From positions 1,926,001-1,990,000 of the forward strand of contig NZ_CP017705.1 of NCBI RefSeq assembly GCF_002706795.1: a stretch of DNA of 64,000 nucleotides, written 5' to 3'. Below, piece by piece: positions 28,225 to 38,455 of the stretch. Position numbers and translations under genes: made by a program. Numbering within the stretch: the stretch's first letter is position 1; every line of letters starts with the position of its first letter. The DNA comes from Brevibacillus laterosporus DSM 25. GTDB taxonomy: Bacteria > Bacillota > Bacilli > Brevibacillales > Brevibacillaceae. The notes below the pieces were generated by a model, which worked only from the letters and a program-made list of their open reading frames with translations, was not told where the DNA came from and searched no databases.

Positions 28225-28281
28225 AAAAAGAAAGAGGGTACAGAACCTTAACTCGGAAGTTCTTATATCCTCTTTCTTTTT
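28225..28281 (-). terminator. terminator after moaA
   Basis: A perfect 13-bp outer stem (AAAAAGAAAGAGG / CCTCTTTCTTTTT) with an inner AGAAC / GTTCT pairing, downstream of moaA on the reverse strand. Confidence 0.8.
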
Positions 28282-28306
28282 CATTTTTAAAATTGGCTAC
28301 ATCCAT

Positions 28307-29338
28307 TTATCCACCTATATGAGACATTTCCACTTTTTTCCGTGGTAACCCCTCAGTAGCTGATAGACGTTCTTCTGAATAACGCTCCTTACGATGTGAC
28401 CATAGCTGTTGAATATAGTAGGCCAATTCTTCATCATTAGTCCCATCACGAAGACGGCTTCTCAAATCTATTCCCTCTGTAGCAAATAGACACATGTATA
28501 TAAAACCTTCGGCAGACAGGCGAGCTCTAGTACAGGAGGAGCAGAACGCTTGCGTTACGGAAGAGATAAATCCAATTTCTGTCTCGGTTCCTTGATAACG
28601 GTAACGTTTGGCAACCTCACCAAAATAATCAGCCTCTACAGGTTCTACCGGCATTTCTTGATTGATCATTTCTAAAATATCTAGACTAGGCACCACCTGT
28701 CTGAGCTCCCAGCCGTTTGCATTGCCAACATCCATAAACTCAATAAATCGCAACGTAATCCCAGCTTCTTTAAAATAGCGGGCCATAGGAAGTATATCCT
28801 GATCTGTTGCCCCTTTTTGTACTACCATGTTTACCTTTACTCCAAGACCTGCTTTCTGTGCGGCCTCAATACCTTTTAATACTGTACTGACTTTAACTCC
28901 TCGCCCATTCATATATCCAAACCGATCATCATCAAGGCTGTCCAAGCTTACAGATACCCGATCAAGACCTGCTTCCTTTAGAGGGAGAGCAAACTTTTCT
29001 AGCAGCGAACCATTGGTTGTCAGTGCAATATCCTTTACGCCTTCGATCTGACTGATTTTTTGTATCAATACCGTTACATCTTTACGCAGTAAAGGCTCTC
29101 CACCGGTTAATCGGATTTTTTCGACACCCATATTTACAAAAATGTGGGTTAACCGTTCTATTTCCTCAAATGAGAGCAATTTCTCTTTGGGGAGAAACTG
29201 AAAATCCTTGTGGAATATTTCTTCCGGCATACAATAACGGCACCTAAAATTGCACTTATCTGTAACAGAAATGCGCAGATCTCGCAATGGACGTTGCAAA
29301 TGGTCAGTTACTTTTGTATGTGAGATCTTCTGGTTCAC
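28307..29338 (-). CDS. moaA: GTP 3',8-cyclase MoaA
   Basis: A 343-residue radical-SAM enzyme that starts molybdenum cofactor synthesis from GTP. The SAM-cluster cysteines are C29, C33 and C36 in [12 protein letters not shown]; the C-terminal second cluster is seen in [21 protein letters not shown]; the essential Gly-Gly tail closes the protein (HIGG). [12 protein letters not shown] is the GGEP motif. Start is GTG with GGGAG 9 bases upstream. It lies 18 bases after moeA in an fdhD-moeA-moaA cluster. Confidence 0.95.
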   Translation of the reverse strand: MNQKISHTKVTDHLQRPLRDLRISVTDKCNFRCRYCMPEEIFHKDFQFLPKEKLLSFEEIERLTHIFVNMGVEKIRLTGGEPLLRKDVTVLIQKISQIEGVKDIALTTNGSLLEKFALPLKEAGLDRVSVSLDSLDDDRFGYMNGRGVKVSTVLKGIEAAQKAGLGVKVNMVVQKGATDQDILPMARYFKEAGITLRFIEFMDVGNANGWELRQVVPSLDILEMINQEMPVEPVEADYFGEVAKRYRYQGTETEIGFISSVTQAFCSSCTRARLSAEGFIYMCLFATEGIDLRSRLRDGTNDEELAYYIQQLWSHRKERYSEERLSATEGLPRKKVEMSHIGG

Positions 29339-29356
29339 TAGCCACAGCTCCCTTCT

Positions 29357-30628
29357 TTAGGTGACATCGTACTGAAGTGGGATTACCTGAATTAAATCTC
29401 CTTTAGCTGCTCCTGCACTACCAGAAGGAATCTTAAGGAGACAATTGGCATCCTGTATAGAAAGCATGTGGCTTGATTTAGTCACACCAATCGACTTTAC
29501 CTTTACTATTCCCTTTTCTATCCACAATTTGCCCCGTTCGTAACGTACATGAGGAGAGCCCTTATCATAATCAGTATCTAAAAAAGCTTCCATTACGGTA
29601 GGAAGTGCCTCTTTAGCACCCAGCATAGCTCGAATAGCTGGCTTTACAAACAATTCAAAACCAACAAAACATGCACCTGGATTCCCCGACAAACCGAATA
29701 ATAATTTGTTATGAATTACTGCAGCTGAGGTAGGACTACCTGGTCTCATGGATACCCGGTTAAACAGCATATCTTCACTCTGTTCACGGAAGATTTCTGC
29801 CATAATATCATAATCACCAACTGACACGCCACCTGTGGTAATAACAATATCCATCTCTTGAAGAGCCTCTATCAATAAAGCTTTTGCTCGTTCCTTATCA
29901 TCAGGGATAATTCCATATAGACAAGGGATCGCACCAGAGGCTTCCACCAATGCTTGGACCATATAGCTGTTGCTATTACGAATTTTACCAGGAAGCAGGG
30001 GCTGTTCAATTGGTAGCAATTCCGTTCCTGTAGCAAAAATACCTACTTTAGGTGGAACAACTACCTTTACACGGTGATAGCCAAACGTAGAAAGCAATGC
30101 CATTTGACCCGGCTGAATGATTCTCCCAGGTTCTATAATAGCCTGCCCCTCTTGGATCTCTTCTCCTACCTGTGCAATATTCTGTCCCTGTCCTACATTA
30201 TGTTTGACCTGTACAAAAGCTTGTTCATTTTGTTCGTATTCCTGTGTCTGTTCGAACATAATCACTGCATTAGCACCTTCGGGAACGCTGGCACCGGTCA
30301 TAATTCGAACGGCTTCCCCTTTATTCAGCTTCATAGCGGGAGCACTCCCCGCTGCAATATCTCCCACAATCCGATAGGTAAGTGGCTCAGCTGGTGTAGC
30401 CTTCTCAATTCCTTCACACCTAATAGCATACCCATCCATACCTGCCCTTGGGAAAGCTGGAACATCATTGGTGGCATATATAGGATCAGCTAATCGTCTC
30501 CCTATACTGTCAACTAATGCGATCTCTTCCGTATTCATGGTTGTTATTCGGGAAAGAATGCGCTTTTGTGCTTCTTCAACTCGAAGGGCTTTTCGTTGAA
30601 ATCGGTGAGTTCTATTCATATATGTCAC
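29357..30628 (-). CDS. moeA: molybdopterin molybdenumtransferase MoeA
   Basis: A 423-residue enzyme inserting molybdate into adenylylated molybdopterin. Typical blocks are PAFPRAGMDGYAIR near residue 60, RIMTGASVPEGANAVI near 105, the MPT-binding core FATGTELLP with GKIRNSNSYM, and ITTGGVSVGDYD near residue 255, followed by GLSGNPGACFVGFELFV. Start is GTG with AAAGGA 5 bases upstream; an ATG nine bases further in is poorly spaced. Middle gene of the cofactor cluster. Confidence 0.95.
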   Translation of the reverse strand: MTYMNRTHRFQRKALRVEEAQKRILSRITTMNTEEIALVDSIGRRLADPIYATNDVPAFPRAGMDGYAIRCEGIEKATPAEPLTYRIVGDIAAGSAPAMKLNKGEAVRIMTGASVPEGANAVIMFEQTQEYEQNEQAFVQVKHNVGQGQNIAQVGEEIQEGQAIIEPGRIIQPGQMALLSTFGYHRVKVVVPPKVGIFATGTELLPIEQPLLPGKIRNSNSYMVQALVEASGAIPCLYGIIPDDKERAKALLIEALQEMDIVITTGGVSVGDYDIMAEIFREQSEDMLFNRVSMRPGSPTSAAVIHNKLLFGLSGNPGACFVGFELFVKPAIRAMLGAKEALPTVMEAFLDTDYDKGSPHVRYERGKLWIEKGIVKVKSIGVTKSSHMLSIQDANCLLKIPSGSAGAAKGDLIQVIPLQYDVT

Positions 30629-30711
30629 ACTTTCCTTTAGTGTACAGGTTCTTTATTATACAGCATTATGTTTACGTCCCTATAAAGTATTATACATCAT
30701 GAGGGCTCTCA

Positions 30712-31512
30712 TCATTTTATAGACTGCGTCTCTGTTATTCGTTCGGGGTGTGTATATACATTTAACGTTTTCCCTCGGATAAATCCTACCGTTGTAATGC
30801 CCAACTCTTCAGCAAGATCAAGCGCGAGATTGGTAGGTGCTGATTTAGAGAGGACAATCCCTACTCCAATTTTGGCTACCTTTAACAAGACCTCTGAAGA
30901 TATCCTTCCACTAAAGGCAATAACCTTATCCGATAAACCAATCCGATTCTGTAAGCAAAATCCATATACCTTGTCTAGTGCATTGTGTCTTCCAATATCG
31001 GTTCTTGTCACCACAATCCCTTCTTTATTGCATAAGGCAGCATTATGGACACCGCCTGTTTGCTTAAAAAAAGAAGACGTTTCTTGCATATGTTTCATCA
31101 TCGCCTGACAATCTTGTACGCTAATTTGCTGCTTTGACATGATCGTTTTAGCAGTTCGAACATCATTTTGCAAATAAAATTGTCGACTTTTACCACAGCA
31201 GGAGCCAATAAAACGCTTAGAATGTTGAGGTGATAGCTTGCATTTATTTTTTAGCTCCACATAAGCGAATCCAGTTCCTTGATTGACGGAGAATGACTCT
31301 ACATCATCTGGAAGTCTAATAACACCCTCTGATGCAAGGAAACCAAGAAGAAGCTCTTCCATATGTTCAGGTGTACACACCATTGTTGCGAATTCCATTC
31401 CATTTACCATGATGGTTAACGGATATTCACAGGCAATCTCATCGTCTATTACTCGAAAAACCTCTCCATCGTATCTCATGATGCCACGTACGGTCGATAC
31501 TTCCTTGCTCAT
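30712..31512 (-). CDS. fdhD: formate dehydrogenase accessory sulfurtransferase FdhD
   Basis: A 266-residue protein that sulfurates the molybdenum cofactor of formate dehydrogenases. The active-site loop SCCGKSR near residue 105 carries two cysteines, and HNAALC with TDIGRHNALDKVYG near residue 160 and GRISSEVLLKVAKIG are conserved. A GGAAGAGGG site precedes the ATG. First gene of the cluster with moeA and moaA. No formate dehydrogenase gene is in the window, so the client enzyme is encoded elsewhere. Confidence 0.94.
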   Translation of the reverse strand: MSKEVSTVRGIMRYDGEVFRVIDDEIACEYPLTIMVNGMEFATMVCTPEHMEELLLGFLASEGVIRLPDDVESFSVNQGTGFAYVELKNKCKLSPQHSKRFIGSCCGKSRQFYLQNDVRTAKTIMSKQQISVQDCQAMMKHMQETSSFFKQTGGVHNAALCNKEGIVVTRTDIGRHNALDKVYGFCLQNRIGLSDKVIAFSGRISSEVLLKVAKIGVGIVLSKSAPTNLALDLAEELGITTVGFIRGKTLNVYTHPERITETQSIK

Positions 31513-31558
31513 AGCCCTCTTCCTTCCATATAGCAGACCTTTTTACCAAATAAAAAAT

Positions 31559-31602
31559 GCCACAAGCTAGACCTACCTTGAAACAAGGAGGCAACTTGCG
31601 GC
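31559..31602 (-). terminator. terminator after the MpsC-like gene
   Basis: Reverse strand: outer stem GCCGCAAG / CTTGTGGC (one G-U) with an inner CCTCCTTG / CAAGGTAGG-type stem, then ATTTTTTATTT. It lies 67 bases beyond the upstream gene and could also be a leader structure of fdhD. Confidence 0.65.
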
Positions 31603-31668
31603 GGTTAGTCTTTAGCAGGTACGCTACCAAGTTCCAACTGCTCTAATGAGATATAGTTATGCTTATTA

Positions 31669-32034
31669 TTAGCGATCCGATCCAAATTTTCGTTCAATAT
31701 CCTGATCGAAAACAAAAATGGACATCCCAAAGTCACTTTCAATATCAATATCTACAAATAGGTCTATAAACTTTGCTCCAAGAAGCTCTTCCATCTCAAC
31801 AGGACGAGTTTTCTGGTACATCTCTTTGACCATTTCAGTCCTAGCTGAACGAAGCATTTGCTTCCCTGTATCTGCAGTTGCAATAAATTTCTCTACAGGA
31901 GAGAGATTGCCTTGCATTTCACAGATCGCCCAGTTCTTGCAAAATGTGGTTTTTATTTGACTAGGTCCTTTTCCCATATGACGTTTGCGAAATGTCCTGA
32001 CCAAATTGCTAAATTCAGCTTCATAGTTCGTCAT
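31669..32034 (-). CDS. DUF2294 / MpsC-family protein
   Basis: A 121-residue soluble protein matching the DUF2294 family (called MpsC-like in databases). The first half has the GKGPSQIKTTF strand and NWAICEMQGNLSPVEKFIATADTGKQML, which is the family pattern; the second half ends in beta strands (FVDIDIESDFGMSIFVF). The open frame extends to a TTG at 32043, but the ATG at 32034 is better spaced from GTGAG and was chosen. The function is unknown; some relatives lie beside MpsAB bicarbonate transporters, which are not present here. Confidence 0.75.
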   Translation of the reverse strand: MTNYEAEFSNLVRTFRKRHMGKGPSQIKTTFCKNWAICEMQGNLSPVEKFIATADTGKQMLRSARTEMVKEMYQKTRPVEMEELLGAKFIDLFVDIDIESDFGMSIFVFDQDIERKFGSDR

Positions 32035-32163
32035 GTTATCCAACTCACTTATTCAAATATATACCTATTTCATAAATTCTAACAGTATCGATATGATTAG
32101 GCAATTGTAATCAGTTGTACAAAAACTACTAGCTAAGTAAAATACAATCTCACCATTTCGAAT

Positions 32164-32841
32164 CTAATTTAACGGAGGAATTTGCCAATCAATCGGTTCC
32201 TCTCCCATTTCTAAAAGAAATTGATTCGCTTTAGAAAAAGGTTTTGTCCCGAAAAACCCTCTACTTGCAGATAATGGGCTTGGATGAACAGATTCCAAAA
32301 TATAATGTCTATTGGTATCAATCATACTTTTCTTATCTTGGGCATTTCTCCCCCATAAGATAAAGACCACTGGCTTATCTCGCTTGTTTATCTCTTCAAT
32401 TACACGATTCGTGAAAAGCTCCCAGCCTCTCCCTTTATGTGAATTGGCTTCCCCATCTCTAACTGTTAGTACCGTGTTTAACAATAGTACGCCTTGCTTT
32501 GCCCAAGACACTAAATATCCATGATTAGGAATCAAGCACCCTAGATCGTCTCGCAACTCTTTATAAATATTTACGAGAGAAGGTGGCGTTTTAATACCTG
32601 GATTAACTGAAAAGCTTAATCCATGCGCTTGATTCGGACCATGATAAGGGTCTTGTCCTAAAATAACTACCTTTGTCTTTTGATAGGGCGTATGATGTAA
32701 GGCATTAAAAATATCATATTTATCTGGATATATAGTTTTAGTAGCGTATTCGTTTCGTAAAAACTCTCGTAATCGTAAGTAATATGGTTTCTGAAATTCA
32801 TCCTCTAATAACGGAGCCCAGTCGTTTTTTAAAATGGCCAT
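32164..32841 (-). CDS. ung: uracil-DNA glycosylase, family 1
   Basis: A 225-residue base-excision enzyme removing uracil from DNA. The catalytic motif GQDPYHG (residues 62-68, Asp64 the general base) continues into [11 protein letters not shown], and the minor-groove motif [13 protein letters not shown] lies near residue 187. [17 protein letters not shown] is also conserved. GGGGAGG is 6 bases before the ATG. Single gene, length normal. Confidence 0.96.
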   Translation of the reverse strand: MAILKNDWAPLLEDEFQKPYYLRLREFLRNEYATKTIYPDKYDIFNALHHTPYQKTKVVILGQDPYHGPNQAHGLSFSVNPGIKTPPSLVNIYKELRDDLGCLIPNHGYLVSWAKQGVLLLNTVLTVRDGEANSHKGRGWELFTNRVIEEINKRDKPVVFILWGRNAQDKKSMIDTNRHYILESVHPSPLSASRGFFGTKPFSKANQFLLEMGEEPIDWQIPPLN

Positions 32842-32971
32842 GTATCTTACCTCCCCGCTTTTTTACTTCTTAAGCATAAATTAAAAGTAAAAAATCGCCA
32901 AGCCTCTACCCTTTACCGAGTATGGTCATCTAGCGTCTTACATTCTTCCATGCGTATCGATTTATACACAA

Positions 32972-32999
32972 AAGGTTGCCGACTTCTGCCGGCAACCTT
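32972..32999 (-). terminator. terminator after the dicarboxylate/amino-acid symporter gene
   Basis: Perfect 10-bp stem AAGGTTGCCG / CGGCAACCTT with an 8-base loop followed on the reverse strand by TTTTGTG. Confidence 0.8.
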
Positions 33000-33023
33000 C
33001 GTACACTTATTCAATACATCCCT

Positions 33024-34277
33024 TTAGAGAGTAGCAACGTATTGTTTTCCTTTTTCAGGGTCATATTCTTTTTCCCATTTAGAAATAACTACAACAGCTA
33101 GAGCATTACCAATCACGTTAACAACTGTCCGTGCCATATCTAGCAAACGGTCAATACCCGCGATAAATGCTAAGCCCTCTAGAGGAATTCCTACCGTTCC
33201 TAACGTAGCAAGCAATACAACGAAGGAGACTCCCGGTACACCTGCAATTCCTTTAGACGTTACCATCAAAACTAGCATTAATGTAATTTGTTGATAGAGA
33301 GATAGATCAATTCCATACATTTGTGCGATGAAAACAGCTGCAATCGCTTGATAGAGTGTAGAGCCATCTAGATTAAAGGAGTATCCAGTCGGCACCACAA
33401 AAGAAGTAATTGCCTTTGGACAACCGAACTTCTCCATCTTTTCCATAATCTTAGGTAATACAGTCTCTGAGCTAGCTGTTGTATAAGCTAGTAGCATCTC
33501 ATCTTTTAGGATTTTCATTATAGTAAAGATGCGAATCCCGCTTATTCTAGCTACAATACCTAGCACCACGATAATAAAGAAGAACATAGCTCCATATACC
33601 AAAATCATGAGCTTGGCCAATGGAACAAGTGATTGTAAACCAAACTTAGAAACTGTGATACCAATTAAAGCAAACACACCGAACGGAGCAAACTTCATAA
33701 TCTGATTGGTGACCCAGAACATGGCGTCCGCCACACCTTGGAAGAATTGTAATACAGGCTTTCCCTTATCTCCAATCGCTGCCACACCTAATCCAAACAA
33801 AACAGAGAAAAAGATAATTGCCAGCATGTCCCCTTTAGCAATAGACTCAAAGACATTTGTGGGTACAATATTGACAAAAGTATCTACAAAACTGTGATGT
33901 GTCGCTTGATCGGCTGTCTGTACATATTTGTTGATATCAGTCTTAGTTAAATCAGCCATGTTAACCCCAACACCTGGCTTGAAGACGTTAGCTGCAAGTA
34001 AGCCAACTACGATGGCAATCGTGGTAATAATCTCGAAATACAAGATTGTCTTACCACCAATCTTCCCTAGTTTCTTTATGTCACCTACACCTGCTACGCC
34101 GACAATTAAGCTAGCAATTACAATTGGGACTACGATCATTTTAATCAAGTGAAGAAAAATATCCCCAATGGGCTTTAGATAACTTTCTATAACAGGATTA
34201 TTATAAAAAATTGCACCAACTGTAATACCTAATACAAGACCAATCAGGATTTGCACTGCTAAACCATATTTTTTCAT
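33024..34277 (-). CDS. dicarboxylate/amino acid:cation symporter (GltP/DctA family)
   Basis: A 417-residue transporter of the glutamate/aspartate and C4-dicarboxylate symporter family. Helical segments alternate with the family signatures: a serine-rich hairpin (AYTTASSETVLPKIMEKM) near residue 270, SFVVPTGYSFNLDGSTLYQ near residue 295, TSKGIAGVPGVSFVVL near residue 340, and DRLLDMARTVVNVIGNALA near residue 378. The NLDGS and RT-N-GNA pattern allows Glu, Asp or dicarboxylates; substrate is undecided. GAGGTG precedes the ATG. Confidence 0.92.
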   Translation of the reverse strand: MKKYGLAVQILIGLVLGITVGAIFYNNPVIESYLKPIGDIFLHLIKMIVVPIVIASLIVGVAGVGDIKKLGKIGGKTILYFEIITTIAIVVGLLAANVFKPGVGVNMADLTKTDINKYVQTADQATHHSFVDTFVNIVPTNVFESIAKGDMLAIIFFSVLFGLGVAAIGDKGKPVLQFFQGVADAMFWVTNQIMKFAPFGVFALIGITVSKFGLQSLVPLAKLMILVYGAMFFFIIVVLGIVARISGIRIFTIMKILKDEMLLAYTTASSETVLPKIMEKMEKFGCPKAITSFVVPTGYSFNLDGSTLYQAIAAVFIAQMYGIDLSLYQQITLMLVLMVTSKGIAGVPGVSFVVLLATLGTVGIPLEGLAFIAGIDRLLDMARTVVNVIGNALAVVVISKWEKEYDPEKGKQYVATL

Positions 34278-34691
34278 TCCTGCACCTCGCTAACAAAAAC
34301 TTAAAATATTTACAAAAAAATGTACGGTGATTGAGAAAAAGTAACCTACGATCATTGGGGAAAAAATTCGATTACACTAACTGAAAAAGTTATAACACAG
34401 GGGGTATATCATTATTCGTATAAATATAAATGTACTTGTTATTTAATTTTGTTGAAAGTGATCGCTTACTTATCTTATCAATCCTCTAGCAAGTAGACAA
34501 TATATTTTCACAACTGAGCGCATATTCAGTTCCAATATGTAACAAGTTTAATTGACAATGAATCGTTCACTATGCGGTAAAATACAAGCGATAATTAGCG
34601 ATTTATAAGGCTATATTACCTTTGGATTATTTATTCCCCATTCATTTTTGATACATCCATTTAACAAAAAATTGCCTATTATGAAACAAAA
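34278..34691. other. gene-free AT-rich stretch
   Basis: No credible coding sequence. It holds the 5' region of the symporter gene (reverse strand) and a short direct repeat GCGAT-AATTA-GCGAT at about 34589. A TTGACA near 34552 has no well-spaced -10. Nothing else recognised. Confidence 0.5.
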
Positions 34692-34720
34692 AAATATCCC
34701 TCAACTTTCGAGGGATATTT
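34692..34720 (-). terminator. terminator after the collagen-like gene
   Basis: Stem AAATATCCCTC / GAGGGATATTT with a 7-base loop followed on the reverse strand by TTTTTTGTTTC. Confidence 0.85.
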
Positions 34721-34733
34721 TATCCATATTGAA

Positions 34734-36023
<1,290 letters not shown>

Positions 36024-36051
36024 AAATCACACCTCCATTAATAAGATGTGA

Positions 36052-36079
36052 TATCGTATGGAAAAACCTTAGAGACTGT
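36052..36079 (-). promoter_or_regulatory. SigK-like promoter of the collagen-like gene
   Basis: Reverse strand: -10 CATACGATA (36060-36052) matches the SigK CATA-N3-TA element exactly, with AC (36079-36078) 17 bases upstream, the usual SigK -35 core and spacing. It lies about 30 bases before the start codon. Confidence 0.6.
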
Positions 36080-36256
36080 TAGCATTATTTTTCAAAGTAC
36101 TTACAAAAATAGGCTTAATAACTTCCTTTTACTTTATAAACTAGACTAGTGTCCCTATTACATATGACCATTTTTACTCCAAAACAAGTTTGACCGTGAC
36201 CCTTCTACCATAACTACACATATACATAACTATCTTAGTTAAAGGAGGTACCATAT

Positions 36257-36373
36257 TTGCCTTTCTCTCTACACTCCTCCTACCATCTTCCTATGTTCTC
36301 CCCTTGGCTATGGCTACGGAAAACTTCATCTGCTAAAGAGGCGATCTCCACACAGTATATTTTCTTTCATTGA
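36257..36373 (+). CDS. candidate small ORF, 38 aa
   Basis: A TTG-started frame of 38 codons (beginning MPFSLHSSYHLPMF, ending QYIFFH) follows a consensus-grade ribosome site AAAGGAGGT (36241-36249) at a 7-base spacing. It lies alone in the 644-base gap between two putative spore-surface genes. The peptide is aromatic- and histidine-rich with no recognised family. The strong ribosome site is the only real support, so this may equally be a decayed gene start. Confidence 0.3.
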   Translation: MPFSLHSSYHLPMFSPWLWLRKTSSAKEAISTQYIFFH

Positions 36374-36667
36374 AAAATGTAGGGAAAGCAAGTGTTGGTT
36401 TTTATGCCCCCTGCCATGTACCTCTATTAGCTACAAGTTAAGTAACACCCGCACGAATTACCAAATATACTTATGAGTAATTCCTAGCTTTATCGCTCCG
36501 TATATATCATCTTTTTTCTTGTTAAAAGGTGATAAAAAGCACTATAGGTAACCAGGTAAAAGGAATACCAGGTTACTTCATGTGAGTAGCCCAACTTATT
36601 ACTCTACGTTAGTCGCCCCAACTGGGCTACCCCATTTTCTAATAATTCTGGAGGTGAACAAATTACC
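36374..36667. other. gene-free stretch with three inverted repeats
   Basis: Contains ATCATCTTTT / AAAAGGTGAT (36506-36533), GTAACC...GGTTAC (36548-36576) and GTAGCCCA / TGGGCTAC (36586-36630) in series before the Ser/His-rich protein gene. None has a proper U-run. They may fold as a structured 5' leader; no promoter was convincing. Confidence 0.45.
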
Positions 36668-37597
36668 GTGAATATTTCATCACACGATTGTGACCATCAT
36701 CATCCCGACAATAAAGTCATTGTTAAACTCTCAGCTAATACCTCAACTATTACAATTGGGAGCATCATTACATTCACAGTTCGAATACTTAATAAAAAAA
36801 GAAAGGGGGTTTTGACTAACGCCTTTTTGTTTAATCAAGCCCCTACAGGCACTGTGTTTATACCAAATAGCGTCACTGTGAATGGATTCCCTCAACCTGG
36901 TGCTTCACCCATAGCTGGTATTAGTCTTGGAACCATTCCTGTAAGAGTAAATTTCGTAAGTGTTACTTATCAATTCCAGGTAGTCTCTGTCCCATCCCCA
37001 GCAGAGATCATTAGTCAAGCAAGATTAACTGGCACACTGACCTTCCCAAAAGATCGACAAGTTCCTATTTCTGTCCTTTCGAATGTAGTAACGATTCCTT
37101 TTCCGGGAGCCTGCATTCCACTGCAAGCAACAAATAATGGAATCATTGTTTGCAAAGGCGAAGGAATTAAATCATTTATTAAAATCGCTAATCCAAACCG
37201 AAATACTCTCTTGTTTAAACTTCTGTCTTCTCCAAAACATGGTTGTATTAAACTCTTAGTCGATGGTCGATACGCCTATAAACCAAATCGCGGTTTTACA
37301 GGAAAAGATATCTTTACTGTTTTGGTAGTAGATCCTATTTGCCATTTCACAGCTATTGTGCGAGTCGTTGTTCTAGTGAGGAAAAATTGCCATCACCATC
37401 ACAAATCTAGTTCTTCTAGTTCTTTTAGTTCTTCTAGTTCTTCTAGTTGCTCACATTCACACTCTCATTCTTATGAACCATCCTCCAGCTGCTCCAGTCA
37501 CTCCAGTCACTCCAGTCACTCCAGTCATTCTAGTCACTCCAGTCATTCTAGCAGTTGCTTTGAATCCAGCAGTAGTACAACATGCACTGAGGAGTAA
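36668..37597 (+). CDS. DUF11/Ig-like protein with Ser/His-rich repeat tail
   Basis: A 309-residue protein without a signal peptide. Residues about 15-145 resemble the DUF11-type conserved repeat domain (ANTSTITIGSIITFTVRILN, then FIPNSVTVNG). Residues about 150-240 resemble a cadherin-like/Big_9 repeat (LLSSPKHGCIKLLVDGRYAYKPNRGFTGKDIFTVLVVD). The last 65 residues are low-complexity Ser/His, including six SSH units and a HHHH stretch at the junction. The start is GTG; GGAGGTGA lies 13 bases upstream, a long spacing. Neighbourhood with the collagen-like gene suggests a spore-surface role, and the His tail suggests metal binding; both are inference. Confidence 0.7.
   Translation: MNISSHDCDHHHPDNKVIVKLSANTSTITIGSIITFTVRILNKKRKGVLTNAFLFNQAPTGTVFIPNSVTVNGFPQPGASPIAGISLGTIPVRVNFVSVTYQFQVVSVPSPAEIISQARLTGTLTFPKDRQVPISVLSNVVTIPFPGACIPLQATNNGIIVCKGEGIKSFIKIANPNRNTLLFKLLSSPKHGCIKLLVDGRYAYKPNRGFTGKDIFTVLVVDPICHFTAIVRVVVLVRKNCHHHHKSSSSSSFSSSSSSSCSHSHSHSYEPSSSCSSHSSHSSHSSHSSHSSHSSSCFESSSSTTCTEE
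37406..37450 (+). repeat. 9-bp tandem repeat encoding Ser-Ser-Ser units
   Basis: Five copies of TCTAGTTCT with minor changes inside the Ser/His-rich tail. Confidence 0.75.
37492..37554 (+). repeat. 9-bp tandem repeat encoding Ser-Ser-His units
   Basis: Seven copies of CTCCAGTCA or the variant TTCTAGTCA, the last one diverged; four consecutive copies are identical, a sign of slippage expansion. Confidence 0.8.
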
Positions 37598-37616
37598 TCC
37601 GTCTCTTTATCTAAAA

Positions 37617-37648
37617 AAAGCAGGCCTGACAATCAACAGGGCTGCTTT
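37617..37648 (+). terminator. terminator after the Ser/His-rich protein gene
   Basis: Stem AAAGCAGGCCT / AGGGCTGCTTT (one mismatch) followed by CCTGTTTTTT. Confidence 0.8.
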
Positions 37649-37782
37649 CCTGTTTTTTGAATATAACAAATATAACGATGTAACACATTTGTTAGAATTT
37701 ACAATAGAAAATCCCCCTATCCTTGCTTTAGAATAAGTAAGTATTTTTCGTAGCAACATATATGGGGAGGAAACACACTAGG

Positions 37783-38391
37783 ATGAACACTCAATCCGTG
37801 AAGATTACCAACTGTGATCCATCAGCATTAGGTTTGTTTGGTCTAGCTATGGTAACATTGGTAGCTTCTATGCAAAAATTAGGCTTCACTGAAGGCCTAT
37901 CCATGGTCGTCCCATGGGCTATTTTCTTAGGAGCATTTGCACAGTTATTTGCTTGCATCAATGATTCTAAACGCAATAATATTTTTGGTACTACTGCTTT
38001 CGGTGCTTTTGCTTTTTTCTGGTTTGCTATGGCATTTTCCTGGATGATTCAGATGGGGGTTTTTGGAGCGGAAATGGCTGCTAAAGTAGATGGAAAACAT
38101 CTCGGGATTGCTTTCCTTGGATATCTAATCTTTAGCATATTCATGACGATTGGTGCCGCCGAAACAAATAAAGTCCTTTTCATCATCTTTGTTTTCATTG
38201 ATTTCCTATTTATTGGACTTACTTTCAGTAGTCTAGGAATCGCTAAAGATCCAATGCATACTCTTGCTGGAGTATCAGAGTTACTTATTTCTTTATCATC
38301 ATTCTATGGTTCTGCTGCTTGTGTACTTAATGCACATTTTGGTCGTGAATTCTTACCAATCGGTAAGCCAATGGGCATCTTTAAAAAATAA
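37783..38391 (+). CDS. GPR1/FUN34/YaaH (SatP-like) acetate uptake family transporter
   Basis: A 202-residue membrane protein with six hydrophobic segments. DPSALGLFGLAMVT near residue 12 corresponds to the NPAPLGL signature of the family, which imports acetate or succinate and may export ammonia. FAFFWFAMAFSWM and AAETNKVLFIIF are also family-like. The open frame extends to an ATG at 37762, but that codon overlaps the GGGGAGG ribosome site, so the ATG at 37783 was chosen. Single gene with its own terminator. Confidence 0.85.
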   Translation: MNTQSVKITNCDPSALGLFGLAMVTLVASMQKLGFTEGLSMVVPWAIFLGAFAQLFACINDSKRNNIFGTTAFGAFAFFWFAMAFSWMIQMGVFGAEMAAKVDGKHLGIAFLGYLIFSIFMTIGAAETNKVLFIIFVFIDFLFIGLTFSSLGIAKDPMHTLAGVSELLISLSSFYGSAACVLNAHFGREFLPIGKPMGIFKK

Positions 38392-38415
38392 AGAACAAGT
38401 TACCTAGTTCTATAT

Positions 38416-38444
38416 AGCCGCTTGCGCCCTTTGCGTAGGCGGCT
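38416..38444 (+). terminator. terminator after the SatP-like gene
   Basis: Stem AGCCGC / GCGGCT with inner pairing and a trailing TTTTAC; the stem also faces the pseudogene end on the other strand. Confidence 0.7.
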
Positions 38445-38455
38445 TTTACATGTAA

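Noticed and set aside
30074-30493. 139-codon forward frame inside moeA
   Set aside because: It is antisense to a clear MoeA coding sequence and has no family pattern or ribosome site.
31548-31668. Molybdenum-cofactor riboswitch in front of fdhD
   Set aside because: The hairpin there has a simple terminator shape following the upstream gene, and the Moco motif core was not recognised.
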